A program made the translations under genes and the position numbers. Shown one piece after another: positions 23,066-28,990 of a DNA stretch of 28,990 nt. The notes below the pieces were generated by a model. That model saw only the letters and a program-made list of their open reading frames with translations. It had not been told where the DNA came from and made no database searches. This DNA is from JAAZGD01 sp964489555 (GTDB taxonomy: Bacteria > Bacillota > Clostridia > Peptostreptococcales > Anaerovoracaceae), in contig CAZAZF010000021.1 in the NCBI GenBank assembly GCA_964489555.1, forward strand, positions 1-28,990, in the 5' to 3' direction. Every line of letters begins with the position of its first letter. Positions within the stretch are counted from its first letter, which is position 1.

Positions 23066-24309
23066 CCTTGTGCATAATCCGACACCACATGGCCATTTCC
23101 TGTCAATTGGTATTTGTAGGTCACCAATCCCTCCAGTCCAACAGGGCCTCTGGCATGGAGTTTTCCCGTGGAAATTCCCACTTCTGCCCCAAACCCATAT
23201 CGGTAGCCGTCGGCAAAGCGGGTGGAGCAATTCTGATAAACCCCGGCAGAATCTACCAGGGAAAAGAAAAAATCTTTGGCTTGGGAGTCTTCCGTGACGA
23301 TGCAGTCCGTATGGTGAGATCCGTATCGATTGATGTGCTTTATGGCTTCTTCCAAGGAATGCACCACTTTCACTGACAGAATATAGTCCAAGTATTCTGT
23401 CTGGTGGTCTTCCTGGGAAGCATCCTGTACGGGAATGATGTTCTTGGTTTCCCGGCAACCTCTTAACTGAACTTGTCCTTCCATTTTTTTTGCTAGCAGG
23501 GGCAATAAGGTTGGCGCGATTTTATGGTGAACCAACAGGGTTTCCACCGTATTGCAAGCGGCTACATATTGGGTTTTACTGTCCCATATGATGGGTAGGG
23601 CTTTTTCCAAATTTGCGTTTTCATCCACATAGATATGGCAAATTCCATCGGCATGACCCATCACCGGAATGCGGGAATTGTCTTGAATAAAGCGTACAAA
23701 TTCATTGCTTCCTCTAGGTATAATCAGGTCCATCAGATTTTCCCATTTCAACATTTCGCGGGTGTCTTCTCTTGTCTCCACCAGCAAAGCAAAGTGAGCC
23801 GGTAAGCCAGCATCTTGTCCTGCTTTTTCAATTGTGTTAAAAAGGGCCCGGTTGGTGTGGGCGGCTTCGCTACCTCCCTTCAGCACCACCCCGTTGCCGC
23901 TTTTTATGCAAAGGGCAGAAATCTGCACCAATGCGTCCGGGCGGGACTCAAAAATAACTCCGATTACCCCGATGGGGCAGGTAATTTTCTTTAAGAGAAG
24001 TTCTTGATCCAATTGTCTTTCCAGGAGAATTCTATGAAGAGGATCTTCCATTTCGATAAGGCCTCGGATTCCCTCGCTCACTTCCCGCAATTTATGTTCA
24101 TCAAACTTCAGTCGATTCAAAAGAGGACCGGAAAGTTGGTTTTCCTTTCCCAATGACAGATCCTTTTGATTGGCTTCGAAGATTTTTGTCTTTTCCAATT
24201 CTAAATATTGAACCAGGTTCTCAAGAGCTTGGTTTCTAAGGTCTTCTGAAGTAGCAGCTAGGGCAAAGCTGCTTTCTTTGACGGCTTCGGCAAGTTGAAT
24301 GATCGTCAT
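23035..24309 (-). CDS. proA: Glutamate-5-semialdehyde dehydrogenase (gamma-glutamyl phosphate reductase)
   Basis: ProA (424 aa) reduces gamma-glutamyl phosphate to glutamate-5-semialdehyde with NADPH, the second step of proline synthesis. The catalytic cysteine is C252 in YVAACNTVETLLVH, within an aldehyde-dehydrogenase fold; PIGVIGVIFESRPDA (112-126) and the late RFADGYRYGFGAEVGIST are family hallmarks. Length is standard. The ATG at 24309 directly follows the stop of the exonuclease gene, whose last codons supply GGAGG, so the two are translationally coupled. It is unusual that proA is not beside proB; proB lies 1.4 kb away on the other strand. Confidence 0.96.
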   Translation of the reverse strand: MTIIQLAEAVKESSFALAATSEDLRNQALENLVQYLELEKTKIFEANQKDLSLGKENQLSGPLLNRLKFDEHKLREVSEGIRGLIEMEDPLHRILLERQLDQELLLKKITCPIGVIGVIFESRPDALVQISALCIKSGNGVVLKGGSEAAHTNRALFNTIEKAGQDAGLPAHFALLVETREDTREMLKWENLMDLIIPRGSNEFVRFIQDNSRIPVMGHADGICHIYVDENANLEKALPIIWDSKTQYVAACNTVETLLVHHKIAPTLLPLLAKKMEGQVQLRGCRETKNIIPVQDASQEDHQTEYLDYILSVKVVHSLEEAIKHINRYGSHHTDCIVTEDSQAKDFFFSLVDSAGVYQNCSTRFADGYRYGFGAEVGISTGKLHARGPVGLEGLVTYKYQLTGNGHVVSDYAQGKKAFHFQNL

Positions 24310-25314
24310 CTATCGGTCCTCCATTTCATTTCTAATCTTATCAACCAGTTGCAGAATCAGCTGGTTCATAATGGGATAATGTATGTTTTCCAATTCCTGA
24401 ACAATTAGAAATCCGCTTTCATAATATTGGCGGTTCTCAAAGATTTGGCTGTCCAAGCCAAGGTTTATCAAGTCAATGAAAAGGCTTTGGGCTTTTCGAA
24501 AAAGGGGGAGGGTTAATTGAAAGGTTCCCCGCACTCCGTCAAAAGCGATTTTTGTGTTTTGTTCCATATTTCCAAAGGAATAGTAGGTGATGGGGTTTTT
24601 GTGCTGAAGCCCTTCTACTTCAATGTGATGGGTCCGAAAAAGGATTCGGGTCACCGACAAATCCGGGGTGACAGGAAATCCCAGATGGAAAAGGCCTTGA
24701 TGGAGGTCGCATTTTTCTGTAACTCTGAGAAGCCGGCTGAGTTGCCGCAGGTCATCCTGATTATGAAGAAGTACTTTGTCTCGAAGGGAGGCTTCTCTTG
24801 AAATCAAATATTCCTGGTACAGAGACACGCTTTCTCCGCCGGTAATTTCATCTTTCCGATTTATCCGGAGTCCCAGATAATCCTCAATAGTTTTTTGTTT
24901 TAGGTTGGGAAGTTGTTTTTTTAGATCAGAGGCCCGTTGAATTAAAAGGTACAAATCCAAATGGTAAGGCCATCCAACAAAAGGGATTCCAAGTTTTTTG
25001 GCTCTGGACTCTACAAAAGGCAAATCAAAACTCCGGCCATTGTAACTGATTAATACATCAACATTTTTTATAACTTCCAAGTAGGTTTCCAGCAAGAGGG
25101 GTTCTTCGGCTAATTCTTCTGCGAAGTACTGATGAATCGTACCCCGTTCCGGGGTTTCGTATAAAACCAACCCGCCCAACATAATTTTGTTCCGCACAGG
25201 ACTCAAGCCGGTGGTCTCAATATCGAGAATACCGATTTTCAAGCCTTTCCAATAGGTGGAAAGGGTTTCTTCCATTGGTAATGATTCCTGGAACGGTTGA
25301 ATGATTTTTTCCAT
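24310..25314 (-). CDS. Ribonuclease H-like (DEDD) exonuclease, YprB-like
   Basis: The product (334 aa) has a DEDD exonuclease fold. Motif I is LDIETTGLSP (D31, E33), motif II is LISYNGRSFDLPF (N92, D97), and motif III is HNQDD (H184, D187, D188). This places it in the RNase_H_2 group with Bacillus YprB. The nucleic acid it cuts is not known. The first ATG (25314) has no ribosome site but is six bases after a TATAAT, as in a leaderless message. An internal ATG at 25275 (residue 14) has a modest AGGA in front and is an alternative start. proA follows without a gap. Confidence 0.85.
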   Translation of the reverse strand: MEKIIQPFQESLPMEETLSTYWKGLKIGILDIETTGLSPVRNKIMLGGLVLYETPERGTIHQYFAEELAEEPLLLETYLEVIKNVDVLISYNGRSFDLPFVESRAKKLGIPFVGWPYHLDLYLLIQRASDLKKQLPNLKQKTIEDYLGLRINRKDEITGGESVSLYQEYLISREASLRDKVLLHNQDDLRQLSRLLRVTEKCDLHQGLFHLGFPVTPDLSVTRILFRTHHIEVEGLQHKNPITYYSFGNMEQNTKIAFDGVRGTFQLTLPLFRKAQSLFIDLINLGLDSQIFENRQYYESGFLIVQELENIHYPIMNQLILQLVDKIRNEMEDR

Positions 25315-25320
25315 GGTTGC

Positions 25321-25349
25321 ATTATATCACGGGATTTCAAAAAACAAAA
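25321..25349 (-). promoter_or_regulatory. Possible leaderless promoter of the exonuclease gene
   Basis: On the - strand TATAAT (25326-25321) lies six bases before the ATG, with a poor -35 box TTTTGT (25349-25344) at a 17-base spacing. Transcription would start at or next to the A of the start codon. No Shine-Dalgarno sequence is present. Confidence 0.4.
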
Positions 25350-25376
25350 TAGACCACTGCTGTGGCCTATTTTGTT
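25339..25376 (-). terminator. Strong - strand terminator before the exonuclease gene
   Basis: A 15-base stem with one mismatch (25343-25357 with 25362-25376) and a TGCT loop is followed on the - strand by six T residues. It lies between the - strand promoter at 25435-25463 and the exonuclease start, so it would either attenuate that operon or end a short RNA. Confidence 0.85.
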
Positions 25377-25428
25377 CAAAAGGGGTATTGGGATTAGAGA
25401 TTAATGAGGTTATCAGGGGGATAACCAC
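25339..25428 (-). ncRNA. Candidate short RNA or attenuated leader, about 90 nt
   Basis: The promoter at 25435-25463 predicts a start near 25428 and the terminator at 25339-25376 an end near 25339. The transcript would open with a hairpin (GGTTATC, loop CCCCT, GATAACC) and end in the terminator, with a C/T-rich single-stranded middle. No open frame with a ribosome site is seen. Either a free small RNA or an attenuator for the exonuclease-proA operon. Confidence 0.5.
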
Positions 25429-25434
25429 AATTGA

Positions 25435-25463
25435 ATTATAGTTGAATGTTCGTAAAAATGCAA
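25435..25463 (-). promoter_or_regulatory. - strand promoter, TTGCAT/TATAAT
   Basis: On the - strand TTGCAT (25463-25458) and a perfect TATAAT (25440-25435) are spaced by exactly 17 bases. It points toward the exonuclease-proA unit. Confidence 0.75.
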
Positions 25464-25505
25464 CAACCTGAGCAAAATTATTGGAATATTTTCATGAAGG
25501 CCTGG

Positions 25506-25620
25506 GGAAAGTTGAATTTGGTGGAGGCAAGGCCACAACCTAGTAGCGGAAGAACCGCAAAATGGTATTAGGCGGAGGGGCCTCCCTATTATGGTGGGGA
25601 CCCGCTTGTGCAACCTTTCT
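25506..25620 (+). ncRNA. Candidate structured leader RNA of proB-proC
   Basis: The + strand folds into a closed multi-arm domain. The closing stem pairs GGAAAGTTG (25506-25514) with CAACCTTTCT (25611-25620, one bulge). Inside are three hairpins: GTGG/CCAC (25521-25536); CCTAGTA-GCGG with CCGC and TATTAGG (25539-25572); and GCGG-TCCC with GGGA and CCGC (25572-25605). A terminator (25646-25670) stands between it and proB, the layout of a transcription-attenuating leader. No known riboswitch or T-box consensus fits fully. The pairing was found by eye; strand is inferred from the terminator direction. Confidence 0.45.
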
Positions 25621-25645
25621 GAATGTGGTACTATAATCGCAGCCG

Positions 25646-25670
25646 AAAGCCCTTGCAACAGGGCTTTTTT
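25646..25670 (+). terminator. Terminator 30 bases before proB
   Basis: AAAGCCCT (25646-25653) pairs with AGGGCTTT (25660-25667); the loop is TGCAAC and six T residues end it. Since only the ribosome site separates it from the proB start codon, with no room for another promoter, proB transcription must read through it. Confidence 0.85.
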
Positions 25671-25700
25671 GGGGATTGATAAGAAAGGGATGCAACAACG

Positions 25701-26498
25701 ATGGAATCAATGGGAGACTTAATTAAGGGAAGTAAAAAAATCGTCTTGAAAATTGGAAGCAATGTGCTTTCCAATGAGAAGGGAATGGTGGATAAGGCCG
25801 TTCTCCATGAAATTGTAGAACAAGCGGCGGAGTTGATTCGAATGGGGAAACAAGTGGTTATTGTGTCTTCAGGTGCCGGAATTTGTGGTGTTGGGGCCAT
25901 AAACAAGTGGAACCGCCGGGGGGATATTAACTACAAACAAGCTTTGTGTGCCATCGGACAGGTAGAATTGATGATGGCCTATAAAGAATTTTTTTGGGAT
26001 TATGGAATTCATGTAGCCCAGATTCTATTAACCCGAGAAGATTTTTCAGACCAACACAGGACACTGAATATTCGTAACGCTCTTTTTACTTTGGTGGACG
26101 AAGGTGTGGTTCCCATCATCAATGAGAATGATAGCGTGTCGGTAGATGAAATCAAGATTGGGGATAATGATACCTTAAGCGCATCGGCTGCAAATTTGTG
26201 GAATGCCGATTGTCTTATTATGCTATCCGATATAGATGGGGTTTATGATAAGGATCCCAAGCGGTACGAAGATGCTGCTTTAATCGAAGAAGTGTGGGAT
26301 ATTGATGGTCTTTTGCAGGAAATCGAAGTGTTGGGGAAGAGTGATTTTGGTACAGGGGGAATTTTAACCAAAATTCAAGCGGCTCGTCGTGTGAATGAAT
26401 ATGGGATTCCTATGATTTTGTTGAATGGTAGGAAAAACAATGTGATTCGGCGTGCATGGGAAGGTCTGGAGGTCGGAACGGTTTTTTTGGGGAAATAG
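25701..26498 (+). CDS. proB: Glutamate 5-kinase
   Basis: ProB (265 aa) phosphorylates glutamate to gamma-glutamyl phosphate, the first and usually feedback-inhibited step of proline synthesis. The amino acid kinase fold shows KIGSNVL near residue 17, the SSGAG glycine loop near 52-56, INENDSV near residue 137 and SDIDGVYDKDP with the FGTGGI phosphate-binding segment later. It lacks the C-terminal PUA domain of the 367-residue Escherichia coli enzyme, as many Firmicutes copies do. The ATG at 25701 has AAAGGG eleven bases upstream; a second ATG three codons in is possible. proC follows 13 bases later. Confidence 0.95.
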   Translation: MESMGDLIKGSKKIVLKIGSNVLSNEKGMVDKAVLHEIVEQAAELIRMGKQVVIVSSGAGICGVGAINKWNRRGDINYKQALCAIGQVELMMAYKEFFWDYGIHVAQILLTREDFSDQHRTLNIRNALFTLVDEGVVPIINENDSVSVDEIKIGDNDTLSASAANLWNADCLIMLSDIDGVYDKDPKRYEDAALIEEVWDIDGLLQEIEVLGKSDFGTGGILTKIQAARRVNEYGIPMILLNGRKNNVIRRAWEGLEVGTVFLGK

Positions 26499-26511
26499 GA
26501 GGTGGCGCACT

Positions 26512-27315
26512 ATGAAGTTGGGATTCATTGGAGCCGGAAATATGGGAGGCGCCTTGTTAAAGGGCTGCGTAGAGTCTGGAAAATATGAAAGCCGGGATAT
26601 CATGGTCTGTGATAAAGATCCGGAACGGCGAAGGAATTGGGAAGATTTGCTCTTGGTAAAAACCACGGAGAATGTGGAGGACTTGGTGGCGCAAAACGAC
26701 CTGATTCTTTTGGCGATTAAACCGGATGGCTATGAAGAAGTGTTGCCCGTAATGAAAGCAAATTGGTCGGCAAGAAAAGTGTTGGTTTCAATGGCTGCAG
26801 GAATTTCTTTGGAATATATGGAAAGAATTCTTCCGCTTTCGGCAAAAATAATTCGAATCATGCCCAATACGCCGGCTATGGTGGGAGAGGGAATGATGGC
26901 GGTCAGTCCCAATCGCAATGTATCTACCCAGGATCTGGAAGAAGCGATGGAGATTTTTCGAAGCGTGGGGCAAGCGGAAGTGGTTTCGGAAGATTTGATG
27001 GATTGTGTCATCGGAGTTAGTGGCAGTTCTCCGGCGTATACATATCTTTATATTGAATCTTTGATTGAAGGCGCGGTGAACAATGGCATGGAAAAGGAAT
27101 TGGCCACTCGATTTGCTGCCCAATCGGTGTTGGGAGCGGCAAAGATGGTATTGGAAACGGGGCTTTCACCCAAACAGCTATGTTTGAATGTTTGTTCCCC
27201 GGGAGGAACGACCATTGAGGCGGTGAATACTATTTTCGAAAATGGGTTCAAAGAGAATGTGAAGGAAGCGTTCCAGGCGGCGGTGGAAAAATCAAAAATT
27301 ATGAATCGCACATAA
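26512..27315 (+). CDS. proC: Pyrroline-5-carboxylate reductase
   Basis: ProC (267 aa) makes L-proline from pyrroline-5-carboxylate with NAD(P)H. The Rossmann start KLGFIGAGNMGGALLKG (residues 2-18) binds the cofactor, IIRIMPNTPAMVGEGM is the central motif, and the C-terminal SGSSPAYTYLYIESL and CSPGGTTIEAV match the family. The ATG at 26512 has AGGAGGTG seven bases upstream; the longer in-frame start at 26452 is inside proB and is rejected. With proB it supplies two of the three proline enzymes, and proA is on the opposite strand nearby. Confidence 0.96.
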   Translation: MKLGFIGAGNMGGALLKGCVESGKYESRDIMVCDKDPERRRNWEDLLLVKTTENVEDLVAQNDLILLAIKPDGYEEVLPVMKANWSARKVLVSMAAGISLEYMERILPLSAKIIRIMPNTPAMVGEGMMAVSPNRNVSTQDLEEAMEIFRSVGQAEVVSEDLMDCVIGVSGSSPAYTYLYIESLIEGAVNNGMEKELATRFAAQSVLGAAKMVLETGLSPKQLCLNVCSPGGTTIEAVNTIFENGFKENVKEAFQAAVEKSKIMNRT

Positions 27316-27341
27316 TTTATGGAAAGAAAAAGAGGCTGGAA

Positions 27342-27875
27342 ATGACATTTGAGGAAAAAACCATTCAATCAGAAATGATTTATCAGGGCAAAATATTAAA
27401 TCTTCGAAAAGACCAGGTTTTGGCCGTTCATGGCGGCATTTCAGAACGGGAGATTGTGGAGCATACCGGAGGAGTGGTGATGGCTGCCGTTTTACCTGAG
27501 GGGCAGATGATTATGATTCGGCAGTTTCGAAAAGCGGTGGAGCAAGTGGTGTTCGAAGCACCGGCCGGAAAGCTGGAAGAGAAAGAGGGGCTTTTCGAAG
27601 CGGCTTTTCGGGAGTTGAAAGAAGAAACGGGGTATCATGCAAAATCCATTGAATCCATGGGCACCTATTTCAGTAGTTGTGGCTACACCACGGAAAAGCT
27701 TCATTTATTTTTGCTCAGGGACCTGACCCCTGGAGAAACTTCTTTTGATGACAACGAGGCCATTGAAGTGGAAAAGTGGCCCTTGGAACAACTGAGAGAA
27801 ATGGTAGTGAAGGGAGAGATTGTGGACGCGAAAACGGCGTTAATTATTTTGTTGGCTTATGAAAAAACAAGATAA
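27342..27875 (+). CDS. nudF: Nudix hydrolase, ADP-ribose pyrophosphatase type
   Basis: The product (177 aa) carries a complete Nudix box at residues 76-98 (GKLEEKE, REL and EETGY), whose glutamates bind the catalytic magnesium. The segment before it, EQVVFEAPAG, and the length are typical of ADP-ribose pyrophosphatases (NudF/YqkG), which hydrolyse ADP-ribose to AMP and ribose-5-phosphate. It follows proC by 26 bases with AGAGG in front, so it may be co-transcribed. In many clostridia this gene precedes xerD, as here. Substrate is inferred from the family. Confidence 0.9.
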   Translation: MTFEEKTIQSEMIYQGKILNLRKDQVLAVHGGISEREIVEHTGGVVMAAVLPEGQMIMIRQFRKAVEQVVFEAPAGKLEEKEGLFEAAFRELKEETGYHAKSIESMGTYFSSCGYTTEKLHLFLLRDLTPGETSFDDNEAIEVEKWPLEQLREMVVKGEIVDAKTALIILLAYEKTR

Positions 27876-27909
27876 GGATTTCGAAATAATGAATATTCCA
27901 TAATCGTTA

Positions 27910-27938
27910 TTGTAAACCGAAATAAGGTGAGATATAAT
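27910..27938 (+). promoter_or_regulatory. Promoter of the xerD-like gene
   Basis: TTGTAA (27910-27915) and a perfect TATAAT (27933-27938) are spaced by 17 bases, about 50 bases before the start codon at 27990. Confidence 0.75.
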
Positions 27939-27989
27939 GGGGGCACTCCCTAGTTAATAGGAGCAATAAATTTGGAGGTTTATCACGGA

Positions 27990-28889
27990 ATGGAAGCCTA
28001 TCTAAAAGAGTTCATGGGGTTTTTAGTAGAGGAACAGGGGAAAGCCAGGAACACAAGAGAGGCCTATCGGAGAGATTTGTTGGAATTTGAGCGCCGTCTT
28101 TCTGAGAAAGGAATCGCAAATCTTCAAAAAGCCACCAACACCGAGGTGGTGGGATATTTATTGGAGTTGAAAAATCAAGGAAAATCTGCAGCTACCGTGA
28201 ATCGGAAAGTGGCGTCTCTCCGTGCATTCTATCGCTTTATGATGGAGAAAGGACATGTAAATGAAAATCCCACGCTTCAAATCAAATCTCCGAAAATCGA
28301 GCGAAAAGAGTTGGAATATTTAACGGTGGAAGAGATAGACAAGCTACTGTCTTTGCCGGATGGATCCTTGCGAGGCATTCGGGATCGTGCGATTCTTGAG
28401 GTGCTATATGCTACCGGGATTCGAGTTAGTGAAATAACGGAAGCCAACTTGGAAGACATTAATCTGAGGATGGGATTTGTTACTTGCAGAGGGGATCATG
28501 GGAAGGCTCGCATTGTCCCCATGGGTCGACCGGCCAAAGCCGCATTGGAAGAGTATGTGTACGATGCAAGGCCTCAGCTTTTACGGAAGGATTCGGAAAA
28601 GGGAAATGAAGAAAGATCTCTTTTTGTCAATTATGCAGGGAAGCGGATTACAAGGCAAGGTTTGTGGAAGATTATCAAAGAATATGCCAAAAGAGCTGGA
28701 ATTGAAAGCAATATCACCCCGCAGACCTTGCGGAATTCTTTTGCAGTACATATGATACAAAACGGGGCGGACATCAAATCTCTTCAGGAACTGTTGGGTC
28801 ATGAAGACCCTTCGGCCACACAGGTTTTTCTGTCGGTGACCAAGAGCCGGATCAAAGATGTCTACGACAATGCCCATCCCCGAGCCTGA
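27990..28889 (+). CDS. XerD-like tyrosine recombinase family protein, predicted inactive
   Basis: The product (299 aa) has the full XerC/D layout: an N-terminal SAM-like DNA-binding domain (about 1-85) and a C-terminal catalytic domain. The first arginine is kept (R145 in GIRVSE), as are a likely K172, the second arginine (R248 in TLR) and H271 (LLGH). However, the HxxR histidine is Q245 (QTLR) and the nucleophilic tyrosine is F280 (ATQVFLSV, where active enzymes read TTQxYTHV). The remainder aligns to the end (VYDNAHPRA), so no frameshift explains it. DNA binding may persist without strand cleavage. The ATG at 27990 has GGAGG eleven bases upstream; a TTG at 27972 overlaps that site. Confidence 0.88.
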   Translation: MEAYLKEFMGFLVEEQGKARNTREAYRRDLLEFERRLSEKGIANLQKATNTEVVGYLLELKNQGKSAATVNRKVASLRAFYRFMMEKGHVNENPTLQIKSPKIERKELEYLTVEEIDKLLSLPDGSLRGIRDRAILEVLYATGIRVSEITEANLEDINLRMGFVTCRGDHGKARIVPMGRPAKAALEEYVYDARPQLLRKDSEKGNEERSLFVNYAGKRITRQGLWKIIKEYAKRAGIESNITPQTLRNSFAVHMIQNGADIKSLQELLGHEDPSATQVFLSVTKSRIKDVYDNAHPRA

Positions 28890-28908
28890 AAAAAAGAAGA
28901 AAAAAAGT

Positions 28909-28937
28909 TTGCAATCATAAGTGGTCCATGCTATGAT
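28909..28937 (+). promoter_or_regulatory. Promoter pointing out of the window
   Basis: TTGCAA (28909-28914) and TATGAT (28932-28937) are spaced by 17 bases, downstream of the xerD-like gene. The gene it serves lies beyond the window end. No clear terminator is visible between the two. Confidence 0.65.
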
Positions 28938-28990
28938 CCCGTCTTTGACAGTTGGAAGAGACAAAAAGCTTGGGAAGCCTTGTAAATAGG

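Larger units (their letters stand above)
25315..25700. other. Divergent regulatory region between exonuclease-proA and proB-proC
   Basis: This 386-base stretch has no convincing protein gene. From left to right it holds a leaderless-type -10 box for the exonuclease (25321-25326), a strong - strand terminator (25339-25376), a hairpin GGTTATC/GATAACC (25408-25426), a - strand promoter (25435-25463), a foldable 115-base domain (25506-25620), a lone TATAAT (25632-25637), a + strand terminator (25646-25670) and the proB ribosome site (AAAGGG). The hexamer TGCAAC occurs five times counting both strands. Confidence 0.7.

Noticed and set aside
22523..23458. 311-codon open frame on the - strand crossing the second SLH-transglutaminase gene and proA
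   Set aside because: Its translation shows no domain, it spans two well-supported genes in other frames, and it has no ribosome site. It is a shadow frame.
25494..25571. A 25-codon open frame in the proB leader containing two proline codons
   Set aside because: There is no ribosome site in front, the proline codons are not in a run, and the stretch is better explained by RNA pairing. A leader-peptide attenuator is not excluded but not supported.
25591..25605. T-box-like sequence ATGGTGGGGACCCGC before proB
   Set aside because: It differs from the AGGGTGGNACCGCG consensus by an extra base and other changes, pairs within its own hairpin, and does not overlap the terminator as a real T-box must. 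No stem I specifier layout was found.
25562..25636. A 24-codon hydrophobic open frame before proB
   Set aside because: The only possible ribosome site is inside it, and it runs through paired RNA segments. It looks fortuitous.
25632..25637. Perfect TATAAT just before the proB terminator
   Set aside because: No -35 box lies at 16-18 bases (TTGTGC is 20 bases away), and a transcript starting here would meet the terminator at once. It cannot be taken as the proB promoter.
25506..25680. 6S RNA, SRP RNA, RNase P RNA or tmRNA in the proline region
   Set aside because: None of their conserved cores is present. A faint likeness on the - strand to a stretch of Escherichia coli 6S RNA is too short to use.
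1..28990. CRISPR arrays, insertion sequences, prophage or toxin-antitoxin genes
   Set aside because: I saw no regularly spaced repeats, transposase motifs, phage structural genes or small toxin-like gene pairs; the only recombinase-like gene is the housekeeping-type XerD homologue.

Overview
The window looks like core chromosome of an anaerobic, Gram-positive member of the Clostridia. Supporting signs are the 5S rRNA to tmk to holB to ricT gene order, a class III fructose-bisphosphatase, an oxygen-sensitive class III ribonucleotide reductase, many ferredoxin-type cysteine clusters, SLH-domain surface proteins, strong AGGAGG-type ribosome sites and sigma-A-like TTGACA/TATAAT promoters. I cannot name the genus; a Tindallia/Alkaliphilus-like clostridium would fit. 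No insertion sequence, prophage or CRISPR array is visible.

Layout. (1) 1-8008, + strand: the 3' end of a 5S rRNA with its terminator, then one long operon: a 35-residue membrane peptide, tmk, holB, ricT, a trmN6-like methyltransferase, a small membrane protein, murA, class III fbp and a NYN-LOTUS protein. (2) 8036-8742: a glycine-rich protein of unknown function on the - strand, divergent from a tRNA-Arg(ACG) gene; their promoters share one -35 region. (3) 8790-13048, + strand: the anaerobic dNTP-synthesis block nrdG, nrdD (with a C-terminal glutaredoxin-like domain) and trxB, with a NrdR-box pair before nrdD. (4) 13098-16822, - strand: a six-gene operon of two NifX/ORP-like proteins, two ferredoxin-containing MinD-type ATPases, an MBL-fold hydrolase and a C_GCAxxG_C_C protein. 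(5) 17008-22987, + strand: a cell-surface operon with an M14 peptidase, two SLH-transglutaminase paralogues and, between them, a membrane redox module (TlpA-like lipoprotein, CD1871A-type CxxC peptide, NapH-like ferredoxin). (6) 23035-27315: proline biosynthesis split into two divergent units, a DEDD exonuclease plus proA on the - strand and proB-proC on the + strand, separated by a 386-base region full of RNA-like structure. (7) 27342-28889: an ADP-ribose pyrophosphatase-type Nudix hydrolase and a XerD-like protein that has lost its catalytic tyrosine, then a promoter for a gene beyond the window.

How the genes work together. NrdG activates NrdD, and the fused glutaredoxin-like domain together with TrxB could supply its electrons from NADPH. 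The TlpA, CD1871A and NapH set could carry electrons from cytoplasmic ferredoxin or quinol to thiols outside the membrane, where the neighbouring cysteine transglutaminase-like enzymes would sit. The points most worth a second look are the candidate structured leader before proB, the short attenuated transcript before the exonuclease-proA unit, the XerD homologue with Tyr to Phe and His to Gln changes, and the redox module between the SLH-transglutaminase genes.
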